64,000 nucleotides of DNA from Rhododendron vialii (lineage: Eukaryota; Streptophyta; Magnoliopsida; Ericales; Ericaceae). Under the pieces are notes generated by a model. That model had not been told where the DNA came from and ran no database searches. It saw only the letters and a list, made by a program, of their open reading frames with translations. Positions 24,029 to 34,693 of the stretch are shown in pieces. Location: positions 26,500,501-26,564,500 of the forward strand of contig NC_080559.1 in assembly GCF_030253575.1 (NCBI RefSeq), in the 5' to 3' direction. The translations under genes were made by a program, and so were the position numbers. Within the stretch, counting starts at the first letter, position 1; each line of letters begins with the position of its first letter.

Positions 24029-24398
24029 TGGGGCGGTTCCGGGGACCCTTAAAAAAATCCCCCCAAGTTCACGATAGAATTTTGATTATCCGAGCCACTC
24101 AATGTAATCAGAATGTGATTTTAAGGGTAATTTAGAGAAATCAACAAAAAAAATTACCGGGAAGAGCTTCATCTGAACAGTTTTTTTATTGAACTTTATT
24201 GAACGGTCCAATAAAAAACTGCTCAAATCAAGCCCTTCCCTGTTGTTTTTTTTTTGCCAATTTCTCATGGACAACATTAAAATCACTTTCTGAACACATT
24301 GAGTGGCTCGGATCATCAAAATTTGATCGGGAATTATGAGAATAAGATTTGAAGGATTTTTTTAGAAATTTTTTTAAGGGTTCCCGGAACCGTCCCAT
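24029..24398. repeat. Fold-back MITE
   Basis: The left arm GGGGCGGTTCCGGGGACCCT is matched on the right by AGGGTTCCCGGAACCGTCCC. Inner blocks also pair: GATnATCCGAGCCACTCAATG with CATTGAGTGGCTCGGATC, and CTGAACAG with CTGCTCAAAT. The inner blocks are shared with the element at 45515-45880, although the outer ends differ. Confidence 0.7.
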
Positions 24399-24488
24399 TT
24401 TGCTAAATAGTAAAGAAATTGGTCAATACTTCAAGAAACCATGGTTCAAGGGGAGTTAGCACTACGCTTGACATCAATAAGCATTTAA

Positions 24489-25555
24489 AATTTAGGGGTT
24501 GTTTGAGAGCCTACTTTTTGACTTTTCATTTTCAGCTTTTTGGTTTTTTGGCTTTTTAAATTATTGCCGGAATGTATTTGAATACGGAGTATTTGGGAGA
24601 TTTGTGCAGAATGTATTTTGAAATTGTAGTAGTGTTTGGTAGACGATTGTCGAAAATGAATTATGGATTGGATTTTTATCATGATTGTCGAAAAGCTCCT
24701 GGTGGCCAGAAATGGAAACGTGTTTACTGTGAGTTAGGCCTGTCAATGGGCCGGATCCGATCCGGATCCGACAGATCCGGATCCGGATCCGAATCCGATA
24801 AGACACAATCCGATCCGGATCCGATAAGACTCAAATCCGATAGTGAGAATCCGGATCCGAATCCGAAAAATTCGGATCCGGATCCGAAAATCCGAATCCG
24901 ATCCGGAAACTTTTTTTACTTCAAAAATTTTAGCCAAAAAAAAATATTTTTTTCAAAAAAATACAATTTTTTTTTCAAAAAAAAATTATTTTCAGAAAAA
25001 AAAATTAAAATAATTAAAATAAAAAATAAAAATAAAAATACAACTTCTTAAACATTTTTTTTTTCAAAATAAAAATTTTACTATTTTTTTAAAAAAAATT
25101 AAAATTTTAAAAAAAAATAAAGTTCGGATTCGGATTGATAACGGATTTAATCCGATCCGATCCGGATCCGACCCGGATCCGTATTGAATTACCGGATCCG
25201 GATTATCGGATTATCGGATCGATGTTATCGGATTCGGATCCGGATCCGGATCGGATTTTTCGGATCGGATCCGGATCGAATCCGGTCCATTGACAGGCCT
25301 ACTGTGAGTGATGGATTGGGTAAATGTCAAATAAAGGATTGGGTAGTCTGGTAATTATACATTGCCAAGAAAAAAGCTATTAATCCCAGAATGGGAAAAA
25401 CACCTCTCTTGGCCTCTTTTTACGTTTTGCTCTCTAAACACAAAAATTGCAAACTTATTCTACCATAATGTGTTTTGAAAAGAGATAGCCAAACACCCAA
25501 AATGGAAAAATGAGATAAAGAAAAGTTGAAAAAGAGGGAATCAAACACCCCTTTA
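24489..25555. mobile_element. MITE carrying a nested hAT-like element
   Basis: The outer inverted ends are AGGGGTTGTTTGAGAG on the left and CAAACACCCCTTT on the right, with partly matching T-rich arms. The middle is occupied by the 567-bp hAT-like element described separately. With that insertion removed, the outer element is about 0.5 kb. Its family is not certain and I cannot fix a target-site duplication. Confidence 0.45.
24735..25301. mobile_element. Non-autonomous hAT-like element made of GGATCC arrays
   Basis: A perfect 8-bp target-site duplication, CTGTGAGT, flanks the element (24727-24734 and 25302-25309). The ends are perfect inverted repeats, TAGGCCTGTCAATGG and CCATTGACAGGCCTA. 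The size of the duplication and the TAGGnCTGT terminus fit the hAT superfamily. Both subterminal regions consist of dozens of GGATCCG/CGGATC units, separated by an AT-rich core of homopolymer A and T runs. There is no transposase. Confidence 0.88.
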
Positions 25556-25566
25556 GAAGGGAAATA

Positions 25567-25675
25567 ATTTTGTCACACCATTTTTTGATAATGCCACACT
25601 CTGCTGGTGTATTTTTGCACCAAAAAATACACTTGCAGGGTGTGACATTATCAAAAAAGGGTGTGACAAAATCAC
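25567..25675. repeat. Near-perfect short palindromic element
   Basis: About 50-bp arms: ATTTTGTCACACCATTTTTT with GATAATG on the left, and CATTATC with AAAAAAGGGTGTGACAAAAT on the right. A small loop lies around GGTGTATTTTTGCACC, itself a dyad. The transcript would fold into a long hairpin. Confidence 0.8.
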
Positions 25676-25679
25676 TACC

Positions 25680-26580
25680 CATATTAGAATTACTCTCTCT
25701 GTCTCTCTCTCAATTCATGTGTTTGGATGAGTTCATACAAATCTTAGCTTCAATTTTAATTGAACGTCAACGGTGTAGATCCCTAAACAATAGTAGATCC
25801 ATTTGGCTGGATATCAAATTATCAGTAAAAAATAGAAATACTATCGATCTTTTTTTGGCCAAAAAATTTCAGGATGATCCTTGGATACAGCTCAGGAAAT
25901 TGATTTAGCACCCTTGCGGTTAGAACGAATTTAAACTAACCGACTTCATTTTGACATGTCGAAGGGATGAGATTATCGGAGTTCCTTAATAAATCTTGCT
26001 ACTTAATTGTTTGGTTTTTTGTTTTTGAAAATGTTACTTTCTATCACTTATTTGACTATTATTTTCAACGGTTTTGCTAATCTCTGTTCATTAGGCGAAG
26101 GATAATAAAAATATAATAACAAACAAGTTTGAATATTAATACACATTTTACGGATATCAATACAAATTTTTCGGGTATCGATATACTTTCTCCACATTAT
26201 CATCCTAATGGGCAGAAGTTAGCATTTTCTTACTTTCAATGAGAAGAATAAACATTAAATTTAGAAGCTCAAAATATGTTGATTTCTTCCCCTCTATTTT
26301 TCATGAAATTATCTCGTTCAAACTTTCTTAAAAAAGTAGGAAAATGATTTTCACACTTTTTTTTTTGTTAATGGCTTCTTTTTTCTTTCTCTTTTTTTGT
26401 CTTTTTCTGAAATTTTGGTATGTGTTTTTTCACTAAAAGACAAAAAAAGAGTGCCCTCAACAAAGAAAGTAGTATGAAAACCATTTTCCAAGTCAAAATA
26501 TAAAAATTCAAAAGTTACAACGATAAAAGATAAGTCACTTGTAAATAGGAAATAAGTTTTATTTTTTTTCCAGTTAGTTC
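25680..26580. other. Intergenic, no gene recognised
   Basis: AT-rich DNA with short open frames only; none resembles a known family. A CT-rich run lies near 25693-25711. Confidence 0.45.
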
Positions 26581-27000
26581 ATTAATATCTACCATACGGC
26601 ATCTACAGAATCCAATTACAAAGTAAGCCATACAACGACAACTGATAACCAATTAAAACAAAGGAACATAAAACAACCGCCGGTCCTGAGATGACTCCGT
26701 TGAACTCCAAAGCGTAATTGAATACTCCAATATGGAGCCATTATATAAACAAGAGCCACTACTTGCATCACACCGAAAAATACATGGATCGACAAACATG
26801 AAGCACGTATTTAGACACCAGATGCCTCGGATGACGAAGCTCCATACCAAAGACATCAGAAAACCCGTGGAAATCAGTCGAACAGGGCCAAGCCTAATCT
26901 GAGACCGAAAGAGATGACTGGAAATGCAACGGCAGAGCCACCCCTAGAAGCCGCCACCTCCAAACTCCAACCAAACCCCCCAACCACCACCTAAAAAAAA
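26580..27000 (-). repeat. Probable dispersed repeat of unknown class
   Basis: Read on the minus strand, this region runs from a GGTGG/GGAGTTTGG-rich start to an A-rich end, like the body of a degraded retroelement. There is no recognisable domain and I found no second copy in the window. The call rests on general appearance only. Confidence 0.2.
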
Positions 27001-27033
27001 AATACAAAAAAAATTAGAACTGCTGCACACCGC

Positions 27034-27200
27034 TAACCACACGCCACTAAAGTTCACTAAAAAATGTGGTCAGTAGTTATTTCATGCCCCTGGTGGTGCA
27101 TCATGTCCTAACCCGCCACACATGCCTAAAGTTCCCGAAAAAATGTGGTCGGCAGTTATTTAATGCTCATGGTTGTGCCTCAAGTCCTAACCCACCACAC
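27034..27200. repeat. Degenerate tandem repeat, about 75-79 bp units
   Basis: Two diverged units plus the start of a third. Shared words are CTAAAGTTC, AAAAAATGTGGTC, AGTTATTT and GTCCTAACCC. It lies about 0.55 kb upstream of the small heat-shock gene. Confidence 0.65.
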
Positions 27201-27323
27201 ATTGTTGTGCAGCCCAAACACAAATATGTGTGATGGGATATTTTTTGCTTAGTCCCATGACATTGTCTAGAGAGTGTGATGGCCGAAATTCAATTATAAA
27301 TTACGAGGATAATGACGTTGAAA

Positions 27324-27557
27324 TTTGGCTTTATTTGGTTGACAGTTTAGTTTAGTTTAGTTTTGGTAGTGGGCGGAGAGAGAAATAAGGTAATAATTAA
27401 AAAGTAGGTAATGATTGAAGAGAGATAAAGAGAAATATGAGAAAGTAATAATTAAAAAAATAAAATAATAATTAAAGAAAAAAATAAAATAATAATTAAA
27501 AAATAAAACTAAAACTAAACTAAATCGGCAAACGTACACTACCAAAGAGAAGCCAAA
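27324..27557. mobile_element. MITE just upstream of the heat-shock element
   Basis: The left end TTTGGCTTTATTTGGT is mirrored by ACCAAAGAGAAGCCAAA on the right, and both are followed inward by AGTTTAGTTTAG-type words or their complement. The core is repeated TAATAATTAAA. The element is about 234 bp. The right end is only about 20 bp from the heat-shock element of the downstream gene. The target-site duplication is not resolved in the A-rich flank. Confidence 0.6.
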
Positions 27558-27576
27558 AAAACGAAAGCATCTATCC

Positions 27577-27605
27577 AGAACGTTCTTTTTCCTTCTGGGG
27601 CATTC
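27577..27605 (+). promoter_or_regulatory. Heat-shock element array
   Basis: A perfect inverted pair AGAACGTTCT (27577-27586) is followed by TTC at 27593-27595 and again at 27603-27605. The three TTC units are spaced exactly 10 bp apart, which fits a gapped heat-shock-factor site. It lies about 45 bp upstream of the TATA box. Confidence 0.85.
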
Positions 27606-27629
27606 TACACACCCAACATTCTCTCCGCC

Positions 27630-27636
27630 TATAAAA
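27630..27636 (+). promoter_or_regulatory. TATA box of the small heat-shock gene
   Basis: TATAAAA, 125 bp upstream of the ATG. Transcription should start near 27660. The leader then contains a CT run (about 27706-27721), common in plant leaders. Confidence 0.85.
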
Positions 27637-27754
27637 CCCACGTCCCCCCGATTCCCTCCGCCACGCGTCACACACAATCTCTCAAAACCCTCCATAAACC
27701 TACTCTCTCTCTCTCTCTCTCACTACATTCGTGATCCCCAAGTTTCCCTAACCA

Positions 27755-28431
27755 ATGGCCTCCTCCCTCGCCCTGAAGAAGCTCGTCTCCTCCAACCTCC
27801 TCCCCATGTCCCTCCGCGCCGCCCGCCAAGCCGCCCCGGCTTCCCAGCGCGCCTCTCGTCTCTTCAACACCAACGCCGTCCGCGAATTCGAGGAAGAGGA
27901 CGACGACGATCGCAGCCTCGCCGACCGCCGCCGCTACAACGTGTATGGTCTCCGCCGCTCAGGTACAGTTATCAGTTCTCTCTACAATCCTTTTTCTCTC
28001 TCGCGATAGACACACGTAACTTACCTAAGAAAATATTGAACTGGCTTTCAGATGCGTTTGATCCGTTCGTTTCGACGAGGAGCCTCAACCAGATCCTGAA
28101 TATGGTGGGCAAGCTCACGGACTTGGGATCAGGGCTCCGTCCTGAGTGGGATGCGAAGGAGACCGAGGACGGACTCTGCCTCCGGATGGACATGCCCGGC
28201 TTGGGGAAGGAGAACGTGAAGATCTCCGTGGAACAGAACGCTCTGGTCATCAAGGGCGAGAGCGAGGAGGAGCCCGAGAGCCGGAGGTTCAGCAGCAGGA
28301 TTGATCTTCCGGAGAAGCTTTACAAGACGGATCAGATCAAGGCAGAGATGAAAAACGGCGTGCTGAAGGTTGTGCTGCCGAAGGTGAAGGAAGAGGAGAG
28401 GTCTGACGTGTTTCATGTCAAGGTCGAGTGA
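27755..28431 (+). CDS. HSP23.6: Mitochondrial small heat-shock protein (HSP20, 23.6-kDa type)
   Basis: Two exons, 27755-27962 and 28052-28431, are joined by a short GT-AG intron of 89 bp, giving 195 aa. The N-terminus (MASSLALKKLVSSNLLPMSLRA) is rich in Ser, Arg and Ala with no acidic residue for about 40 residues, as in mitochondrial targeting sequences. An acidic patch (EFEEEDDDD) follows. The alpha-crystallin domain covers about residues 95-185, with RMDMPGLGKENVKI, ALVIKGE, SSRIDLPEKLY and NGVLKVVLPKVK, the last being the conserved GVL motif. Such proteins are ATP-independent holdases that keep unfolded matrix proteins soluble. The upstream heat-shock element and TATA box imply strong heat induction. 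The single intron near the transit-peptide/domain border is typical of organellar small HSP genes. Confidence 0.95.
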
Positions 28432-29090
28432 AGAAGGGCAGTGAATCTGGTGATGCAGGGGAGTTAGAACAGTATATTTGGTTTTTTTTGGTCTCTGTTA
28501 TGTTTCCAAGAAAATGGTGAATTAACTTTTGAGTTGGCGTTTGTATGCGAAAATTGATGTGGCTATGAAGTTGTTTTTGGGTGTTAATGAGGTTCTTGCA
28601 TTCAATTTTTAGATGGTAAATTGCTTTCTGTGATTGCGTTATGTTTTCATTTGGTATCGATCTGCCTCGCAACAGGACTTGTGGATTGAAATTTTATGAA
28701 TTTTCGGTTAGTTCTGCTTAGGTTTTACTATGAATTTTTGTTATTCTGAAGGAAAGGATGGTAGTTATAACAATCCTAACGGGAATGGGGCTCTTCTATT
28801 TAGGAATTTTTGTGCTATAGTGGCTTAGAAATCAAGATGCACGGACTCGGAACAGGGGCGTTGATAAGTTTTGCTTACAATAGAAACTCATCTATTTTTA
28901 ACCAGTAATTGAGTGAAATGGCGGGGCGGCAGGAACTGGTTTAAGGTGCAGTGGCGGTAGGAATTAGTTTAAAGTGCGCGTAAATTAGTGCAAGATTTCT
29001 TGTATTACGAAAAAAACAAAAAAAAACTTGCGTAATAAAATATTCAAAAGCCAATTTTAATTATGTTCTTGACGTTTGTCTTGTTATACA
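28432..29090. other. 3' flank of the small HSP gene, nothing further seen
   Basis: This should hold the 3' untranslated region of the heat-shock gene. No repeat structure or gene is visible. Confidence 0.5.
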
Positions 29091-29774
29091 AGGTCATCCA
29101 CAGTAGTATAATCAAAAGTTGACACATCAGCTTTTAATTATTCACTTAAAAGGTTACTAAGCTTAACAATGTTGAACTTCACAATGGTTGCTTCTAATCC
29201 ATAACCAAAAAAAGGGTTCACCACAATTTCACTATCACTCTTCTTTTGTTTCTTGTCATTTACTTCCCTCAATTTACCCTTCTTCTTTTTTGCAAAAATA
29301 TATCGATTCCCTCTCTTAGTTTTTGGAAAAAATCGATGACTTTCTTCCCTCATATTATGAATTTTTTGGGAAAGAAAATAGAAATGAAAAAGAAGAGTAA
29401 AATACTTTAATCTGGTGATGATAGGTTGAATTGTAGATAATCGAGAGATATGTGCTTCACTTTTTTAGGGAAAGAAAGAGAAATAGTTTGTGGATGAAAT
29501 GAAAGAAGATATAGAGTAAGCGAAGAAGAGAAGAAAAAAATACCAATTAAAACACGTGTGTATACAAAATTTGAAACTAGTTAACTTATGCGGTGTGGAG
29601 TTTACAAATTTTAATTATTGAAAAAGGTTATTAGTTTTGGTTATCCAAAGCCCAAAATTTGATTATTTCTAAGAATGTTGCTAAGTTTGATTATACCATT
29701 ATGAGCCATTTTTTACACCAACATTGTTAACTTTAAAAACAATTAACTTTTGATTATACCGCTGTGGATGACCT
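29091..29774. mobile_element. MITE, first of two adjacent related copies
   Basis: The terminal inverted repeat is perfect for 14 bp: AGGTCATCCACAG at the left and CTGTGGATGACCT at the right. It is followed by matching AATCAAAAGTT/AACTTTTGATT and CTTAACAATGTTG/CAACATTGTTAA words. The interior is AT-rich and non-coding. It shares arm words with the Tourist-like element at 23573-24001. Confidence 0.65.
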
Positions 29775-30820
29775 AATCAAAAATGGATAACAAAAAGTTG
29801 ACACATCAACTTTTGATTATTCATTTAAGAGGTTGTTAAGCTTAACAATGTTGAGATCCACAATGGTCACTTTTAGTCCATAACTAAAATAAGGGATACA
29901 CTACAGTTTCACTCTCTCTCTCCTTGTGTTTTCCACCATTGATCACTTCCTTTCATTACACTTTTTTTTTGGCAAAAATATATCGATTTTCTCCTTTGAT
30001 TTTGGGAAAAAAATTGGTGACTTCCTTCCTTAATATTATGAATTTCGAAAAAAACTCATGCACTAAAAAAAAAAAACATATGTGTTCTTGAATTTGTAAA
30101 AAAATGTAAGGTTCTTTATGTATTCAACCACAGGGAGAGGAACGAAAAAAGAATTAAAAAAAAACGGAAAAAAAAGAAGTGAAATAGCTTAATGCGGCGA
30201 CAAATGTTTTCCACCATTGATCACTTCCCTTTATTACGGTTTTTTTTTTGGCAAAAATATATCGATTTTCTCCCTTAATTTTGGAGAAAAAATTGGTTAC
30301 TTCCTTCCCTCATATTATGAATTTGGAAAAAAAATCATGTACTAAAAAAAAAAAAACAGATGTGTTCTTGAATTTATAAAAGAATGCAAGGTTCTTCATG
30401 TACTCAACCACAAGGAGAGGAACGAAAAAGAATAAAATAAAAACGAAAAAGAAGTGAAATACCTTAATCCGGTGACAATGAGTTGAATTGTAAATGATTG
30501 AAAGATATGAGCTTCACTTTTGGAGGGAAAGAAAAAGAAAGAGTTTGTGGCTGAAGAAAATGAGATATAGAGCAAGCGAAGAAAATACCATTTGAAACAC
30601 ACGTGTACATAAATTTTAGAACCAGTTAACTTATGTGGTGTGAGATCCACAAATTTTGGTTATTGAAAAGAGTTGCTAATTTTGGTTATCCAAAGTCCAA
30701 AATTTGATTATTTCTAAGAATGTTGTTAAGTTTGATTATACCATTGTGAGCCATCTTTTACCCCAATATTGTTAACTTTAAAAATAATTTGCTTTTGATT
30801 ATGCCACTGTGGATTGCCTA
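29775..30820. mobile_element. Second related MITE copy with an internal duplication
   Basis: It shares both arms with the copy to its left (ATCAACTTTTGATTATTCA at the left, GCCACTGTGGATTGCCT at the right) but is longer. The reason is an internal tandem duplication of about 290 bp, roughly 29926-30207 and 30208-30490, sharing TGTTTTCCACCATTGATCAC, GCAAAAATATATCGATTTTC and GAGAGGAACGAAAAA. Its left terminus is damaged or shared with the neighbour. Confidence 0.6.
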
Positions 30821-31700
30821 AGTTTCTGTTTTGCTAAGATTTTTATCTTTTGTTTTACGAGATACATGACTAGCTTGAGAAGGTTATTTGCAGCTAATTA
30901 CCTTCAATTTATCTGGATGAGTACTTCGGCAGAGTGGTTGATATGTTTGGGGAGGGCCAGTAAGAATTTTGGAATAGGTGGAGTATTTGACCATTGGCTT
31001 GATCAAATGCTCATTCTCTCGATGAGAATGTGTTGGGTAGTGGCTATGATGATATGTGAAGAAATACCTCTGGTCAAATCAAGCAGTGCAAAAATAAAGA
31101 TAGATGCTTCCGAATGTGCTAGAGGGTGAAAATTGCGGGTACCACATGGTGTTCGTTTGGCGCATTCGAATTGCTCATTGTGTTTTCGGACAATTTAGAT
31201 TTAAAGAGAGAAAAAGTTGGGATGAGAGGAGAGAGAGAGTTTTAATCCGAACAGTCCAAAAATGTATTGGATAGCCCGAATGTGCCGAACGGGTACCACT
31301 TGAAATATACCCGCTCAGAAAAATTTCTCATGCTAAAGGCATGCATGGGTATTCCCAATAAAAAAGTTTGAATTTGACTTATCTCCAATTTAGTTTTGGA
31401 TTGCAGAGGTGCGATCCAAACTATTGTAACCGTCGGATAGTATTTTTAATGATTCAAATTTGTTTTCTTATTCTTATTGGTAAAAGTTTTAACAAATTTG
31501 AACCATTGATTATTAAGATGAACGATTCAGGTTGAACCGTATATTCCGGACCCAAAGGTTTCGTTTTTCACTTTTATTTGGTTTTTTGTTTTCATCACGT
31601 CTAACAATTATTCACATCACAAATTGTAATGCCCCCAACCGGTCAGGTATGCCTTATGTCGAACGGTACAGGGTGTTTATTTTTTTATTTTTTATTTTTT
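30821..31700. other. Intergenic, no gene recognised
   Basis: Short frames only. The frame at 30809-31129 has no family resemblance. I see no clear repeat structure. Confidence 0.4.
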
Positions 31701-31704
31701 CCTT

Positions 31705-32110
31705 TTTGCTACGCTTGTCGTAGTCTCTTCTTTTTTTTGGTTGAATGGACTTCCGACGTACCAAAAAACCAAAGGAACAATACAAGGTTCTCTTTCTTCC
31801 TTTCAATTTTGATAATACGGACGAGATATTTGTTGTGTGAATTAAAAAAGAAGTGAAAAACTAAAATATTCCTGATCATCGTGTAATATAGCTGCATATT
31901 ACATAATTTCCATTTTACTTGCGTGGTGTACGTCAATAACAATAGTGGGAGTACGAATAGCAACAAAAAAAATAAGAATACAATAATCATTTTAAAGTTA
32001 AGAAACATATGATTCGATCCAAAACTGGTCAGCGAAGGGAGGGACAAAATTCTGGTATTGGGAACGTTAATGCGAATTCTACCTAAATAAGTTTTCTAAA
32101 TGGAATGTCA
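31705..32110. repeat. Dispersed repeat, uninterrupted copy
   Basis: This closely matches 45900-46632, sharing AATACGGACGAGATATTTG, TATTCCTGATCATCGTGTAA and AAAGTTAAGAAACATATGAT. The second copy has been entered by two MITEs, while this one reads through both points. A weaker partial third copy is seen near 50025-50075 (GGAGGGACAAGATTCTGGTA). I do not recognise the family. Confidence 0.75.
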
Positions 32111-32769
32111 ACATTGGTGCTCATTTCATGCCAACATTGCCGTTTCCACATAACATACAAAATTCAGTAGGAATCTAAACATACACAAAAAGCACTGCTT
32201 TTCATTCACAACTCAAAATAAAATATTATTTTTCAAAAAAAAAAAAAAATTTCCGACATAACGCAATACAACAATGAGAAAACCACCTTCTTGATTTCTT
32301 CCTCAAGCCAAATGCAGTTCTTTTTTATTCTAGTGCAAGTAAGGACGAGCTCCATCGTTGGGTCTTTGGCTTCCAACATATCGACCAGGCCTAAACCCCA
32401 AAAGCGTGGAACCCCTATTCACTTCTCTCTCTCTCCTAGTTTTTTTTTTTATCAGCCTCTCTCTCCTAGTTCCTACATGCAAATTTAAGAAGGGCTGAAA
32501 AACACGAGAAAAACCCCTTTTTTTAATGGCTTTGTTTGCAGCTTATGGAAAGTAAGAGAAAAGAAAAAAAAGTTAAAATTAATCAAAGTCGGGGCTGAGG
32601 AAAGAGGAGAAAAAAGATGCCTGTTAAGGAGTATGCCCGTAAGTATATGGGTAGGGTTCGATTTTCGTAAGCAAACTTTCCCTTTCCAAGTTCCTTATAA
32701 TAGAGTAGATTAGAATTAACGAATGTGGAAAAAACAATAAAGAATAATGCCCATTTGCACCTCCACATC

Positions 32770-33810
32770 AGAGGCTCGCATAAGCAGAGCAATCATTCTA
32801 CCTCCACACCCAATTACACATCCACACTCATTATAAGGGTGGAGCCCTCACATACTACATATCGAGTCAAGGGCGGAAGTAGACCCATCATGGGTTGGGC
32901 TGTAACCCAGGTCCACTTTAGAAACCCTCCAAAAAAAATTATAAATATCTAGTTTTTACTAATAGCAGAGTCGCAATTTTGATCTGAAGGGGGCCGGCTT
33001 AATAGTTATAACTTTTTTATCGGAACGATACTTATTATATCATAAAGTGTTTGCTTTTCAACACATCAAATTTGTACATTGAAATAATTTTAACCTAATG
33101 TAGTTAAAATATACCAATCATTTTGCTTTTTTCTTTAAGCTATTTCAACAATCACGTGTTTATTTTTTATTTATGAAAAAATTGAGAATGTAAAATAACT
33201 TATTTTTTATCAAATTAAACAAAAATTATTAAGATTATAATTTATAAGTACCTACATGAATAATTATCGATAATATTCAAAATCAAGTATATAAAATACA
33301 AAAAAAATTAAAACTCTAGGTCGGGACCCCGGACCCCAATATAGCTTCACCCCTGGTTTTAATTTGGAAGCTCTAGAATATCTTCAGGAAGTATGTAGAG
33401 TTTTTTGTGAGAATTAATCACATGTGTAATTCCAGAATTATCTTTGAAAGTATCTTGTACTAGAGCTTTCCAATGTTTCCATGGAGTAGTAAAAATAGGA
33501 ATAGGTTCTAACCATTTTGTACCAAGCCAAAACAAAATTGAGTTCAATATATTACAAACACTCTCTTTCCCCACTCTTGTATTTAATATTTTCCCTCCTC
33601 CAAAAATCTTGAACATATTTTAAGATACGTGATATGTATTTGATACGATTTATACAATTGAAAAAAAATTTGCCCACTTGAAATGTTTTTTTGATTAGCC
33701 CAAGATAAAATCAATTCCTGGTTCCGCCCTTGTATCCAGTACGTGTGGAACTCACACTCTATTGTGAGTAAGGGTGTGTAAGGGTGTAGAGTTAGAATTT
33801 TCCTAAGCAG
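32770..33810. repeat. Fold-back MITE split by a hAT-like insertion
   Basis: The outer arms are 32778-32860 on the left (CAGAGCAATCATTCTACCTC, CACACCCAATTACACATCC) and 33740-33812 on the right (GGGTGTGTAAGGGTGTAGAG, CCTAAGCAGAG), which pair imperfectly. The 865-bp element described next sits at the centre. The Copia 5' LTR begins immediately to the right, so three insertions are stacked here. Confidence 0.5.
32868..33732. mobile_element. hAT-like non-autonomous element
   Basis: The inverted ends are CAAGGGCGGAAGTAG and CTGGTTCCGCCCTTG. An 8-bp duplication with one mismatch flanks them (TATCGAGT at 32860-32867 and TATCCAGT at 33733-33740). The interior is AT-rich. A minus-strand frame of 85 codons at 33359-33616 has an ordinary amino-acid composition but no family I recognise. 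A motif resembling an inner terminus (TTCACCCCTGG near 33346) suggests the right part may be a further insertion. Confidence 0.65.
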
Positions 33811-33814
33811 AGAT

Positions 33815-34693
33815 TGTTGGATAATGAAATTTTACCAAAGAGAATTTTGGTGGGACCCACACTGCTTGGGTGGGCCTTACAATAGTGAATAAATTCCATT
33901 AAAGATGAATGAGAAATTGTCTCATTATGAGAATTGGAAAAGCCAAACGACGTGAGTGCGCACCGTCACCAAACACCTAAATTAGACTGGGGCCGGAGCT
34001 CAGGATTCGTGGGCCCGCGACCTGTGGTTCGAGGTCTGTGGTCTATGGTCTAATCTAGATTGATTTGGAATTGATTGTGCTTTATTGGGTTTATACCATT
34101 CGCGTTTGGATGGACCAGAATCAGTTGTGCACGACTGATTAACGTTGGGTTGAATGCCTAGACTAAAACCCACAATTTGATTATGGAATCAATTGCTGGA
34201 TTAATGGCTAGTTGTAGCAGTTTTCTCCAGAAATTGAATTCTTCATATTCAATTCCCTATATTGAAATATTGAATTGGCCCTATTGAATGGACATGCTCC
34301 CCCTATTGAATTTTTTGTATTCAATGAGAAGGCTCTTCCTCGTTTATATAAAGGAGTTCGGCTCCTTTGTTTCAAGACCAAGAAATCCAAAGAGTTTCTC
34401 CTTCTTCTTGAAATCCTTCTTCTTCTAGAGAGAGTACAAACACAAGTTGGTTCGACGGGCAGTCTACGGCGGTGCTCCGGCGGCTGAGTGGGAACCGAGT
34501 CAACCATGGAAGACAAACACCGACACAACCTACAGCACCGGTGAGGCGGCGAATTTGTCTTGAGGGCACCGTTGTACAAAACGGGTCTCGGTTTGCAAAT
34601 TCTTGTTCCCTATTTACAATTTATGTTTATGTTTCATATTCTGTAATTCCAATTCATGTAATATTCTGTTCAATTGTAAATTTTCAAAAATTA
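33815..34693 (+). repeat. 5' LTR of the Copia element
   Basis: It begins TGTTGGATAATGAAATTTTA and contains a TATA-like TTTATATAAAGG near 34345. It matches the 3' LTR to within AAAATTA at its right end. Small indels separate the two LTRs. The true right end may lie a few bases to the left, because TG...CA termini are expected and the CA here is inside the matching part. Confidence 0.85.

Noticed and set aside
24572..25051. 159-codon frame rich in Ser-Asp-Pro-Asp
   Set aside because: It is the GGATCC array read in frame, followed by a poly-A/T core, not a protein gene.
27357..27695. Minus-strand 112-codon frame opposite the small HSP promoter
   Set aside because: It is a low-complexity Phe/Tyr/Leu frame produced by the MITE and CT-rich promoter sequence on the other strand.
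34208..34579. Frames repeated at 34.2-34.7 kb and 39.7-40.3 kb
   Set aside because: They occur in both LTRs and reflect LTR sequence, not genes.
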